Assembly (NCBI GenBank): GCA_005793215.1
Contig: SXPV01000045.1
Coordinates: forward strand, 1 to 34,714
Reading direction: 5' to 3'
DNA length: 34,714 bases
From: Actinomycetota bacterium
GTDB taxonomy: Bacteria; Actinomycetota; Acidimicrobiia; Acidimicrobiales; Ilumatobacteraceae
Position 1 is the first letter of the stretch. The number at the start of each line of letters is the position of its first letter. Positions 17,868 to 26,491 of this stretch are shown piece by piece. The notes beneath the pieces were generated by a model that worked only from the letters and a program-made list of their open reading frames with translations, was not told where the DNA came from and made no database searches. A program made the position numbers and the translations under genes.

Positions 17868-19439
17868 ATGTCTGCTGCTGAACTCGAACCGGGGTTCATT
17901 GGCGACCGATACCGACTTGAACGTCTCATTGCTCGTGGCGGAATGGCCGAGGTGTGGCTCGGACACGACACGTTTCTCGACCGGCAAGTGGCCATCAAGG
18001 TACTGAAGCGTCACATCGCGCGCGATGAAACCGCCATCGAGCGGTTCCGTCGCGAAGCCTTGGCGTGTGCCGGGTTGAATCACCCGAACATCGTTGCGGT
18101 GTACGACTCGTTCGCCCATGACGGGTTCCAGGTAGTCGTCATGCAGTACGTGCAGGGCCGCAGTCTTCGCGACTTGCTCGACAAGAAGAAAAAACTCACG
18201 CCCGGACTGTCCATCATGATGGGCGCGGCCATCGCCGCGGCGTTGGATGCCACGCATCAGCACGGGTACATCCATCGCGACGTGAAACCAGGCAACATCT
18301 TGGTTCGTCCCGATGGGCATTTCTTGTTGGCTGACTTCGGGATTGCAAAGGCGATCAACCCCGCCGAGGGCAGCGACCTCACGAGTGACAACATCATGAT
18401 GGGTACTGCCAAATATCTCTCACCAGAGATCGTTCGCGGCAAGCCGCTTGACGGCCGAGCCGACCTGTACAGCCTTGGATTGGTGCTGTACGAGTGTTTG
18501 TCCGGAAAAGTGCCGTTTCTCAGTGATAATGATGCCGATACGGCGCTCGCCCGACTACAACGCGAACCGACGGATCTGGGTCATTTGCGTCCGACATTGT
18601 CACCACGTCTCGTACGAGTGGTACACAAGCTCCTGGCACGCAATCCGGATCACCGGTATCAAACAGGTGAAGACACTCGGGTGGCGTTGTTGGAGGCACT
18701 CACCGACGAACGTGACGATCACACCACATTGACTCCTCCGTCGGGACAGCGTGTGGTGTTGGAACGCAGCACCACGACCACTCGCCCCAGTGAGCGACGG
18801 CGTCAACGCCCCGCACCCCGACTTGCATTGGGTGGTTTCTGGCGTAGCACCACCGTGCGGTTGTTGGTCGCCACGCTGATCCTTACGGGCTTGGTCATCA
18901 CCGCGGTGTTGCGTACCCGCGACCCGGACAATGTTGCCGTGCCGGACCCCGCCGTGGCCGAAGTGATGACACCAGTTGCATCTGGGCCTGCCGCGATCAC
19001 CGCGATCAATTCATTCGACCCCAACGGTGACGATGGCGTAGAGAACGAGGAAATCATCGGCGCATTAGTCGACAAGAATCCACAGTCGTCCTGGGCCACC
19101 TCGTGTTACGCCGACAAGTTCTTCGGCGCCAAAGAACGAGTCGGTGTCCTCGTCACCCTGAGCGGTGCCGGGACGGGCATGTTGCGCGTGAACTTTGCCA
19201 ATGGTCCGATTGGTGCTGAAATTTATGGCACCGCCACCACCCCTCCGTCGGGCTTCGATGGTTGGGGTCCTCCGCTGGCCAAGGAATATCGAACGCGTGG
19301 CGAGATCGTGAAGTTCTCGGTGACCGCACCCGTGACACATCTCCTCATCGTGTTGACCGAAGTCGGTAAGAGCGTCGCATGCAGTACCACGAATCCGTTC
19401 CAGGGTCGCATCAACGAGGTTGCGTTCATCCCCGCATAA
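17868..19439 (+). CDS. Transmembrane Ser/Thr protein kinase with C-terminal extracellular discoidin-like domain
   Basis: YRLERLIARGGMAEVWLG, VAIKVLK, YIHRDVKPGNIL, LADFGIAKA, YLSPE kinase motifs; TM TVRLLVATLILTGLVITAVL; extracellular FDPNGDDGVENEEIIGALVDKNPQSSWATSCYADKFFGAKERVGVLVTL. Confidence 0.92.
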   Translation: MSAAELEPGFIGDRYRLERLIARGGMAEVWLGHDTFLDRQVAIKVLKRHIARDETAIERFRREALACAGLNHPNIVAVYDSFAHDGFQVVVMQYVQGRSLRDLLDKKKKLTPGLSIMMGAAIAAALDATHQHGYIHRDVKPGNILVRPDGHFLLADFGIAKAINPAEGSDLTSDNIMMGTAKYLSPEIVRGKPLDGRADLYSLGLVLYECLSGKVPFLSDNDADTALARLQREPTDLGHLRPTLSPRLVRVVHKLLARNPDHRYQTGEDTRVALLEALTDERDDHTTLTPPSGQRVVLERSTTTTRPSERRRQRPAPRLALGGFWRSTTVRLLVATLILTGLVITAVLRTRDPDNVAVPDPAVAEVMTPVASGPAAITAINSFDPNGDDGVENEEIIGALVDKNPQSSWATSCYADKFFGAKERVGVLVTLSGAGTGMLRVNFANGPIGAEIYGTATTPPSGFDGWGPPLAKEYRTRGEIVKFSVTAPVTHLLIVLTEVGKSVACSTTNPFQGRINEVAFIPA

Positions 19440-19464
19440 TTTCTTCCAGCGTTAGCCTGACGTC

Positions 19465-19797
19465 GTGGTCGGCAACCCGCTTCGTGATCCTGAGTTTCCG
19501 CGTAAAACCGTCGACCTCATTGATCGTGTCGTTGGCGCCGTTCGTGACCGCACCACACGACCGTTGGTGGCCATCACGCGTGGCATCGTGTTCGGTTCGC
19601 TCGTTGCCGTGGTGTCGATTGCACTCATCACCATTGCGTTGATTGCCATCATGCGTGGAACACAGGAGTTGTTCGAATTGGCGCTCAGCGAACGTCGCGC
19701 AGTTTGGGCCTCGTACTTCGTGGTTGGTGGAGCGTTTATCCTCGTGGGAGCATTCCTCCTGCGCGCCAGGCACTCCACCAAGAAAGAGAACCCATGA
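19465..19797 (+). CDS. Small membrane protein, unknown function
   Basis: 110 aa, two TM segments (IVFGSLVAVVSIALITIALIAIM, SYFVVGGAFILVGAFLLRA); ATGA overlap with trxB. Confidence 0.7.
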   Translation: MVGNPLRDPEFPRKTVDLIDRVVGAVRDRTTRPLVAITRGIVFGSLVAVVSIALITIALIAIMRGTQELFELALSERRAVWASYFVVGGAFILVGAFLLRARHSTKKENP

Positions 19798-20759
19798 CCA
19801 CCCACCCGCATCGACAAGTCATCATCATTGGTTCGGGTCCTGCGGGGCTCACCGCTGCGGTGTATGTGGCGCGTGCTTCGCTTGCCCCCCTCGTCATTGA
19901 GGGTGAACCATCGTCCACCTCTGATCAGCCAGGTGGACAGTTGATGTTGACCACCGAGGTGGAGAATTTCCCGGGCTTTCCTGACGGCGTGCAGGGCCCC
20001 GAATTGATGCAGCGCATGCGTGACCAGGCGGCCCGCTTTGGTGCCGAGTACCTCACCGAAAAGGCAACAAAAATCGACTTTTCTTCACATCCTCGCCGGG
20101 TCTGGGTGCGTGACGATGAGTACACCGCCGATGTAGTCATCGTCAGTACCGGGGCCCGTTCGCTGATGCTCGGGTTGCCGGACGAAACTCGATTGATCGG
20201 TCATGGTGTTTCTACGTGTGCCACGTGCGACGGATTTTTCTTCCGTGGTCAAGAGATCGTGGTCGTCGGAGGCGGTGACTCCGCCATCGAAGAAGCCTCG
20301 TTTCTCACCAAGTTCGCCTCGAAAGTCACCATCCTGCATCGTCGTGACAAATTCCGTGCCTCAAAGATCATGCAGGAGCGTGCATTATCCAATCCGAAAA
20401 TTTCCATTCGCTGGAACTCGCAAGTCACTCGTCTGATCGGCGAGGCAAAGTTGGCAGCAATCGAGGTGACCGACACCGTCACCGGCGCGACCGACACCAT
20501 GAACGTGGGTGGACTCTTCGTGGCCATCGGCCACCGACCCAACACCGATTTGTTTGCGGGTGTCCTGGACATGGACGACAACGGGTATCTCGTCACGCAA
20601 CCCGGTTCGTCAAGAACGAATATTCCTGGTGTGTTTGCCTGCGGTGATGTGCAGGATCACACGTATCGACAGGCAATCACTGCAGCAGGATCCGGTTGTA
20701 TGGCCGCAATCGATGCAGAACGTTGGTTGGAGCACCACCACACCACAGCCAACAAGTAG
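19794..20759 (+). CDS. trxB: Thioredoxin-disulfide reductase
   Basis: QVIIIGSGPAGLTAAVYVARA; CATCDG redox motif; GGGDSAIEEA; GVFACGDVQDHTYRQAITAAGSGCMAA. ATG 19794 chosen over the longer ORF. Confidence 0.96.
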   Translation: MTTHPHRQVIIIGSGPAGLTAAVYVARASLAPLVIEGEPSSTSDQPGGQLMLTTEVENFPGFPDGVQGPELMQRMRDQAARFGAEYLTEKATKIDFSSHPRRVWVRDDEYTADVVIVSTGARSLMLGLPDETRLIGHGVSTCATCDGFFFRGQEIVVVGGGDSAIEEASFLTKFASKVTILHRRDKFRASKIMQERALSNPKISIRWNSQVTRLIGEAKLAAIEVTDTVTGATDTMNVGGLFVAIGHRPNTDLFAGVLDMDDNGYLVTQPGSSRTNIPGVFACGDVQDHTYRQAITAAGSGCMAAIDAERWLEHHHTTANK

Positions 20760-20769
20760 CGTGTCGCTC

Positions 20770-21099
20770 ATGTCCGGCAACGTCATCACCCTCACTACTG
20801 CAAATTTCGACGAAACGATCCGCTCGTCCACCACTCCCGTCCTCGTCGACTTCTGGGCCGAATGGTGTGGTCCTTGCAAACAAATCGATCCGGTGATCCG
20901 CGAGATCGCCACCGAACAAGCTGGGGCACTTACCGTTGCCAAACTCAACGTCGATGATCATGGCGACATTGCAATGCGCTTCCAGGTCATGAGCATTCCG
21001 ACGATGATCGTGTTCAAGAATGGCGAAGCCGTCGAGCGACTGGTCGGTGCTCGTGGCAAAGCCGCGTTGCTACGCGATTTGGCGCAACACCTCGGCTAA
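20770..21099 (+). CDS. trxA: Thioredoxin
   Basis: VLVDFWAEWCGPCKQIDPVI, MSIPTMIVFKNGE. Start ATG 20770 (alternative GTG 20761). Confidence 0.96.
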   Translation: MSGNVITLTTANFDETIRSSTTPVLVDFWAEWCGPCKQIDPVIREIATEQAGALTVAKLNVDDHGDIAMRFQVMSIPTMIVFKNGEAVERLVGARGKAALLRDLAQHLG

Positions 21100-21142
21100 C
21101 GAACCACCAACCCGCTGCGCCTCAGGCGTGGCACCGTCCTGA

Positions 21143-21188
21143 ATCCACAAGGCTTTCCCCAGTAGTTTCCCCAGCGTTATCCACAAGG
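21143..21188. repeat. Composite direct-repeat array between trxA and parB
   Basis: ATCCACAAGG (21143-21152), TTTCCCCAG (21154-21162), TTTCCCCAG (21166-21174), ATCCACAAGG (21179-21188). Confidence 0.75.
21177..21185 (+). promoter_or_regulatory. Perfect DnaA box TTATCCACA
   Basis: Exact match to consensus, in the convergent trxA-parB intergenic region. Confidence 0.6.
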
Positions 21189-21272
21189 TGGGGACACCGT
21201 GAAGTGGACAGTGACACTCCACCTCTCCTTGAGGGTTCCTCGTGGAGCCTGATCGAGCGCTACAGGGGCTCC

Positions 21273-22142
21273 TTACGCGTTCAGGATGGTACGTGCAATT
21301 CGTTCGAGATCGGCAAGATCGGCGAACTCAATCGACAATCGGCCCCGTGTGGAACGAGTGGGCTCCGTCACCTCCACTCGGGTGGACAGATGTTCTGCAA
21401 TGAGATGTGCCACGTCTGCCAGGGCTGGGTCGCCTGCCGCCTTGTGACGCTTGCTTCCCTGCTTCTTTCTCACAGATGTATCAGAAGTGGTAATGAGTGC
21501 CTCTGTGGCGCGAACGGAGAGTCCGTCTCGTACCACCTGTTGAGCAAGGCGCTCTTGCTGCGCACGATCCGTCACACTGAGGAGCACTTTGGCATGGCCG
21601 GCCGACAATCGTCGGTCGGCAATCAGCTGCTGTACTGACGCGGGAAGTGCCAGCAATCGAATCGAGTTGCTGATCGTCACTCGATTCTTCCCCACTCGTG
21701 CTGCAAGTTGATCGTGTGTCAAACGAAAATCTTCCAAGAGTTGTTGGTACGCAGCAGCTTCTTCGAGTGGACCGAGGTCTTCGCGGTGCACGTTCTCAAT
21801 CAGTGCTTGCTCGGCGGAACCCGCGTCGTTGGTGTCGCGCACGATCACCGGTACGTGCGTGAGTCCGGCGCGCTGCGCTGCTTTCAATCGTCGTTCGCCA
21901 GCAATGAGTTGGTAGGAGCCTGGGGCGAGAGTGCGAACCAACAGTGGTTGCAGCACGCCGACTGCACGAATCGATGCCGCAAGTTCGGTGAGTGCGTCGT
22001 CGTCGAAATGCATGCGTGGCTGGTGAGGATTTAGTTCAATTGCCGACACTGCCACGTCTGCCAACCCACCTGTGACGGGTGGCACACCTCCCCCGCTGGG
22101 AATCAATGATCCCAAGCCTTTGCCTGTTTTAAGCCCGGCCAT
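21273..22142 (-). CDS. parB: Chromosome partitioning protein ParB
   Basis: KGLGSLIP; IELNPHQPRMHFDDDALTELAASIRAVGVLQPLLVR; YQLIAGERRLKAAQRAGL; ENVHREDLGPLEEAAAYQQL. ATG 22142 overlaps the parA end. Confidence 0.96.
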   Translation of the reverse strand: MAGLKTGKGLGSLIPSGGGVPPVTGGLADVAVSAIELNPHQPRMHFDDDALTELAASIRAVGVLQPLLVRTLAPGSYQLIAGERRLKAAQRAGLTHVPVIVRDTNDAGSAEQALIENVHREDLGPLEEAAAYQQLLEDFRLTHDQLAARVGKNRVTISNSIRLLALPASVQQLIADRRLSAGHAKVLLSVTDRAQQERLAQQVVRDGLSVRATEALITTSDTSVRKKQGSKRHKAAGDPALADVAHLIAEHLSTRVEVTEPTRSTRGRLSIEFADLADLERIARTILNA

Positions 22143-22905
22143 TGACGACCTCCTGTGCTGCTGCGAGATAGGCCTTGGCCCCAACACCCGACGGATCGAG
22201 CACCACCACGGGCTGGCCGTGGCTTGGGGATTCAGCAATCTTGACTGTTCGTGGAATCACCGTCTGGAGCACTTTGTCGCCAAAGTGTTGCCGAACCTCC
22301 CGCACCACATCTGCCGACAGTTTGGTGCGATTATCGAACATCTGACACAAAATCGTGCTGACTTGCAGGGTGGGGTTGAGGTTCTTGTTCACCAATTCGA
22401 TGTTTCGGAGCAACTGAGCCAACCCTTCGAGGGCGTAGTACTCGCACTGGACGGGCACCATGACTTCGCCCGCCGCAGTCAACGCATTTACAGTGAGCAG
22501 TCCGAGTGAAGGTGGGCAGTCGATGAACACGTACTCGTACTCGTTCGCAACACGTTCAATGGCCTTACGCAAGCGGGTTTCTCGGCCCATCATCGGCACC
22601 AATTCGATCTCTGCGCCAGCCAAATCCAGGTTTGCCGGTACAACAAAGAGCCCTTTTACTGCGCTGGCAAGGACAACATCCTCAATTGGTGTGTCGTGCA
22701 AGAGCACGTCGTACACACTGCCGTTCAACGAGCGAATATCGATGCCGAGTCCCGTTGACGCATTGCCTTGAGGATCAAGGTCGATGACCAAGACTCGATG
22801 ACCAAGGAGAGCAATGCTGGCCGACAGGTTGACCACGGACGTGGTCTTCCCCACGCCTCCCTTTTGGTTGGCAACCGCCAGGACCCGAGGTGTTGTCGAA
22901 CTCAC
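22129..22905 (-). CDS. parA: Chromosome partitioning ATPase ParA
   Basis: VLAVANQKGGVGKTTSVVNLSASIAL deviant Walker A; DLDPQGNASTGLG; YVFIDCPPSLGLLT. GTG start 22905. Confidence 0.96.
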   Translation of the reverse strand: MSSTTPRVLAVANQKGGVGKTTSVVNLSASIALLGHRVLVIDLDPQGNASTGLGIDIRSLNGSVYDVLLHDTPIEDVVLASAVKGLFVVPANLDLAGAEIELVPMMGRETRLRKAIERVANEYEYVFIDCPPSLGLLTVNALTAAGEVMVPVQCEYYALEGLAQLLRNIELVNKNLNPTLQVSTILCQMFDNRTKLSADVVREVRQHFGDKVLQTVIPRTVKIAESPSHGQPVVVLDPSGVGAKAYLAAAQEVVNGRA

Positions 22906-22919
22906 CGCTCCACCGTACC

Positions 22920-23522
22920 TCAGGGGTACATGTCGCCGTGAGGATTGCTGGGTGACTCCCCTGGATGATGTTCCACGTGGAACCGAACCACGGCACCACA
23001 CCGTTCGGGTGGACCCATTCCCAACGACCTCACCCACTCGACATCCCACCGGGAACCGTGCTCGGCGGGGGGTTCGCTGATCACCACCCACCCACTGGGT
23101 CGAACTAGTCGACCAGCAATCGGCAGCGTCACGGCTGGCTCACCAAATCCGCGTGCAACGACAGCATCCTGTGTTTTGGCCCACGTCGGATCTCGGCTCA
23201 ACTGATCGGCATCGGCCTCCAGCACCGTCACACGGGCTCCCCACCCGAGTGCCGTCACCGCTCGCCGCAGTGCATCCACCCGTTTGGCCCGACGATCCAC
23301 CAAGGTGACCTGGAGCAACGGACGATCCAATGCCACCACCAATCCAGGTATCCCCGCGCCCGACCCCAGATCCATGATCGACAACACCCCGTCGGGGAGG
23401 GCGGCAACAAACGAACGGGCATGCGCAATCACCTCGAGAATCGGACGCGCGCCGAGGGCCCCCTCCGCCTGCGCACGCTGAAGAATGCTGGTCAGCAGCT
23501 CCTCGGCGTGAGGTCCAGACAC
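22920..23522 (-). CDS. rsmG: 16S rRNA (guanine527-N7)-methyltransferase RsmG
   Basis: IMDLGSGAGIPGLVVAL, VTLVDRRAKRVDALRRAV, and position between parA and jag. GTG start 23522 likely. Confidence 0.9.
   Translation of the reverse strand: MSGPHAEELLTSILQRAQAEGALGARPILEVIAHARSFVAALPDGVLSIMDLGSGAGIPGLVVALDRPLLQVTLVDRRAKRVDALRRAVTALGWGARVTVLEADADQLSRDPTWAKTQDAVVARGFGEPAVTLPIAGRLVRPSGWVVISEPPAEHGSRWDVEWVRSLGMGPPERCGAVVRFHVEHHPGESPSNPHGDMYP
22970..22983. promoter_or_regulatory. parS site (ParB-binding palindrome)
   Basis: GTTCCACGTGGAAC, perfect 14-bp palindrome matching the bacterial parS core; lies in the 3' end of rsmG, 65 bp upstream of the parA start. Confidence 0.88.
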
Positions 23523-23559
23523 GGCCCCAGCGTAGATGGGGAAGTGTCTACAACGGTGT

Positions 23560-24414
23560 TTAGGCCCCTGGGGCGCGCGACACCACGACTCGGCGGAAGG
23601 GGTCGTCACCCTCGGAGTGCGTTACCACGCCCTCGACGCCGGCCAACGTGTCATGCACGATTTTGCGATCTGCGGAGTTCATCGGCTCCAGGATGCGTGG
23701 AGTGCCCGTTTCCATGACGTCATTGGCAACTTTCATCGCAAATCGACCGAGCGCGTCCTTGCGGCGTTGACGGTAACCACCCACATCCACACGTAACCGG
23801 GTGTCGTGATCACCCAAGCGACGCTGGCTCACCACACGGGTGATGTCCTGGAGTTGGGTAAGGGTCATGCCACGAGCACCGACGAAGGTGTTGAGGTGTT
23901 CGCCATGTACGGAAATTTCGATGTCGTCTCCGTCAACGGTGGACTCAACGCGAGCGGGAAGCTCGGCTGCGGCAAACAATCCATCGAGGAATGTGGTTGC
24001 GGCATCACGCACCGTGGTTGCCGGAACTTTGGGTGCGTCAGCACGACGTGCTGCGTCGTCCTCGCCATCGCGTTCCGATGCAGTTCGCTCGGTTCGACGT
24101 GGACGCTCAGAACCTGATGCGTCGGAGCGTTCGCGGCGGCGATCGCCACCACGATTGCGTTGACGTGATTTTCCTCCGCGACGTTCGCCGCGCTCTCCGC
24201 GCTCGCCACCACGTTCGCGGCGGGACGTATCGCGCGTGGAGGTTGGTCGCACGCGAGCGCGCACCACTGCTTCGCCACGCATGCGCCCGAAGAGCCCTGG
24301 CTTTGGTTCTTCGATGACCTCGATCTCTGCATCCTCAGCAGCAACTCCGAGTTGATCGAGAGCCATTGCCTTGGCGTCTTCCATTGTTGCTGCGGTGATT
24401 GTTACCCATTCCAT
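23560..24414 (-). CDS. jag: Jag/KhpB family RNA-binding protein (Jag-N, KH, R3H)
   Basis: MEWVTITAATMEDAKAMALDQLGVAAEDAEIEVIEEPKPGLFGRM; HGEHLNTFVGARGMTLTQLQDITR (KH); LEPMNSADRKIVHDTLAGVEGVVTHSEGDDPFRRVVV (R3H). Confidence 0.93.
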   Translation of the reverse strand: MEWVTITAATMEDAKAMALDQLGVAAEDAEIEVIEEPKPGLFGRMRGEAVVRARVRPTSTRDTSRRERGGERGERGERRGGKSRQRNRGGDRRRERSDASGSERPRRTERTASERDGEDDAARRADAPKVPATTVRDAATTFLDGLFAAAELPARVESTVDGDDIEISVHGEHLNTFVGARGMTLTQLQDITRVVSQRRLGDHDTRLRVDVGGYRQRRKDALGRFAMKVANDVMETGTPRILEPMNSADRKIVHDTLAGVEGVVTHSEGDDPFRRVVVSRAPGA

Positions 24415-24463
24415 TGTGTTTGCTCCTTGTTGAGATGTATATGAGACAGTTGTGGTATAGCCG

Positions 24464-25423
24464 CTATCGCTGTGGTGGCTTGGGGCGTTTTGGTGGTGTC
24501 TTTGCACCCGGTGCTGATGGTGTGGATTGTGTGTTTGGTTTGTTCTTGGGTGGTGTCACACGTTTGCTGGTGAAATCCTCTGTTTTGCCCGACTTTTCTT
24601 GCTTTTTTGCCTTCTTGGTGTCGTCATCTTTGATCTCACGCGCCTTGGCGCTTGCTTGTTGTGCTTGTCGGCCGATCGAATCGTCTGCGCCGTAAAAACG
24701 CTTCGTAATGTATGCCTGCTGCCCGATGCGTACGAGTGCTTGCACGAAGTAGTACACGATCAATCCCGTGGGGAGAATGACTTGAAACACGGCAAACACC
24801 ACGGGGAGGTATTGCATGATTTTTTGCTGACTTGCCGACATGGTGGGACTCACGGTGCGCGACGCCACCATCCGTTGTTGAACGAAATACAACAACGCGA
24901 GTGCAGCGACGAGTCCTGCATAAATCAGACCCTGCGCAAAATTCTCACGCATGACGTTGATGGGAGTGACCGCAAGATCCAAGCCAATCGAGCGCATCTC
25001 ATCGTTCCCAACGAGCGACTGAAACATCTCCGACGATTCCGCCAAGTGTTTTGGTGCAAATCCCGCATCAGGCGACGGGCGATAGGTGAGTCCCGTCAAC
25101 AAACGGAACATCAAGATAAACACCGGCATCTGCGCCAAGAGGGGCAAGCAGGAGGCCAGAGGGTTCACCTTGTGCTCCTGATAGAGCTTCATCATCGCTT
25201 CGTTGAGGCCTTGGCGATCACCCTTGTGTTCGATCTGCAAACGGCGCAATTCGGGCTGTAAACGTTGCATTTCCAGCATGCCGCGAGTGCTCTTTAGGGT
25301 CAGTGGGGTGATGACCAGCATCACAATCACCGCCATCATGCCGATGGCAATCGAGTAATCGTTGCTCCAGGAGTAAATCCAGGCGATCAACCAGCCAACG
25401 GCATCAAAAATGGGGTCGAACAT
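24464..25423 (-). CDS. yidC: Membrane protein insertase YidC
   Basis: ITPLTLKSTRGMLEMQRLQPELRRLQ...NPLASCLPLLAQMPVFILMFRLL; MQYLPVVFAVFQVILPTGLIVYYF; basic C-terminal tail. Confidence 0.96.
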   Translation of the reverse strand: MFDPIFDAVGWLIAWIYSWSNDYSIAIGMMAVIVMLVITPLTLKSTRGMLEMQRLQPELRRLQIEHKGDRQGLNEAMMKLYQEHKVNPLASCLPLLAQMPVFILMFRLLTGLTYRPSPDAGFAPKHLAESSEMFQSLVGNDEMRSIGLDLAVTPINVMRENFAQGLIYAGLVAALALLYFVQQRMVASRTVSPTMSASQQKIMQYLPVVFAVFQVILPTGLIVYYFVQALVRIGQQAYITKRFYGADDSIGRQAQQASAKAREIKDDDTKKAKKQEKSGKTEDFTSKRVTPPKNKPNTQSTPSAPGAKTPPKRPKPPQR

Positions 25424-25426
25424 CGG

Positions 25427-25735
25427 TCATCCGCCTTTCTCGTGGGGTCGATGGATGTGTTGGTCGCAACGGCTGACAGTGTCGGGAACGGGGTCGTAGC
25501 CCGAGGGACCAAATGGCCGACACCGACTTAGCCGGCGGACGGTCAACCAGCCCCCGCGCCAGGGGCCGTGTTGAGTGATGGCGTCGTGGGCGTAGGAAGA
25601 ACAGCTCGGGAAAAACCTGCAGGGCGACAGCGCACCCTCGCGTTGCACTTGGTACCACTCAATGGCTCGCAGCAGAGCTCGCTGAGTTTTCCCCAGCGTG
25701 TGGACAGATCCGTCATGATATGTGACGACTGTCAC
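25427..25735 (-). CDS. yidD: Membrane protein insertion efficiency factor YidD
   Basis: CRFFPSCSSYAHDAITQHGPWRGGWLTVRRLSRCRPFGPSGYDPVP. Confidence 0.94.
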   Translation of the reverse strand: MTVVTYHDGSVHTLGKTQRALLRAIEWYQVQREGALSPCRFFPSCSSYAHDAITQHGPWRGGWLTVRRLSRCRPFGPSGYDPVPDTVSRCDQHIHRPHEKGG

Positions 25736-26103
25736 AGTGAACCTCGTGTGTGATTGGGTGCGGTGGCGGCGAGGTGACCCGCTCGAGCCAGTCCGACTGA
25801 CAACACTCGATCAAGACTTGTCCCTAGGTGTCCCCAGGTGTTGTCCACAGGCACCTGGTCCACGCCAAGGAGGTACCACCCACTCGGCAGACGTTCGGCG
25901 CGTGCTCGCATGCATTCGCGCAGTTGGCGACGAACCCGATTTCGTACCACTGCCGTGCCAATTCGCTTTGGAGTAGAAAAGGCCACGCGCACTCCACCGG
26001 CGGCGTTATCAAGCACCACTCGCACACTGAGTCCCTGGTCTCGAATCGCACGGGAGCCCGCAAAACGGGCGAAACCAACGCGTCGAGGAATACGGCCGAT
26101 CAC
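25732..26103 (-). CDS. rnpA: Ribonuclease P protein component
   Basis: [44 protein letters not shown] (RNR motif); between rpmH and yidD; GTG start overlaps the rpmH stop. Confidence 0.93.
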   Translation of the reverse strand: MIGRIPRRVGFARFAGSRAIRDQGLSVRVVLDNAAGGVRVAFSTPKRIGTAVVRNRVRRQLRECMRARAERLPSGWYLLGVDQVPVDNTWGHLGTSLDRVLSVGLARAGHLAATAPNHTRGSL

Positions 26104-26234
26104 GCCGACAAACGAGCGCGACCCTTGGAGCGGCGCGATTTCAGCACGGCGCGACCAGCTCTGGTCTTCATCCGCTTACGAAATCCGTGTTTCTTTGCAC
26201 GGCGACGCTTACTGGGTTGAAATGTACGTTTCAC
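26100..26234 (-). CDS. rpmH: 50S ribosomal protein L34 (bL34)
   Basis: Read directly (below ORF-track cutoff): (V/M)[46 protein letters not shown] start at 26234. Confidence 0.97.
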   Translation of the reverse strand: MKRTFQPSKRRRAKKHGFRKRMKTRAGRAVLKSRRSKGRARLSA

Positions 26235-26363
26235 GCCTCTCTCCTGACGTCACTTTCAAGGCGATTGGAAGCAACGTCCTTCAGGCTAGGGCAGTTGATG
26301 AACGCTCACAACGCGATCCAGCGAGGTTGAAACACCCTCGCTGTGATTTGCCATTTTGCCCCC

Positions 26364-26477
26364 TGTGGAAAACGTGCTACGTTGCCTCTCCCCGCACCAC
26401 GAGTTCCGTGTGGCACACAGCAATCGAAAGTTACACCAATGGGATTCTCCACACCGTGTGGGTGTTCCTGTGGACAA
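26364..26477. promoter_or_regulatory. dnaA upstream region with DnaA-box cluster
   Basis: TGTGGAAAA (26364-26372), TTCTCCACA (26445-26453), TGTGGACAA (26469-26477 = TTGTCCACA on -), ending 14 bp before the dnaA ATG. Confidence 0.6.
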
Positions 26478-26491
26478 AGAAAGAGCAGACC

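Noticed and set aside
21217-21247. CTCCAC...GTGGAG inverted repeat near the parB end as a terminator
   Set aside because: Short stem with long loop and no T-tract; could be chance.
24527-25261. 244-aa forward ORF antisense to yidC
   Set aside because: yidC is clear on the opposite strand; His/Arg/Leu-rich shadow ORF.
25838-26491. 218-residue N-terminal extension of the dnaA ORF
   Set aside because: Runs antisense through rnpA and rpmH and the dnaA promoter; DnaA homology begins at MSSDIVDTADQPNALWERA (26492).
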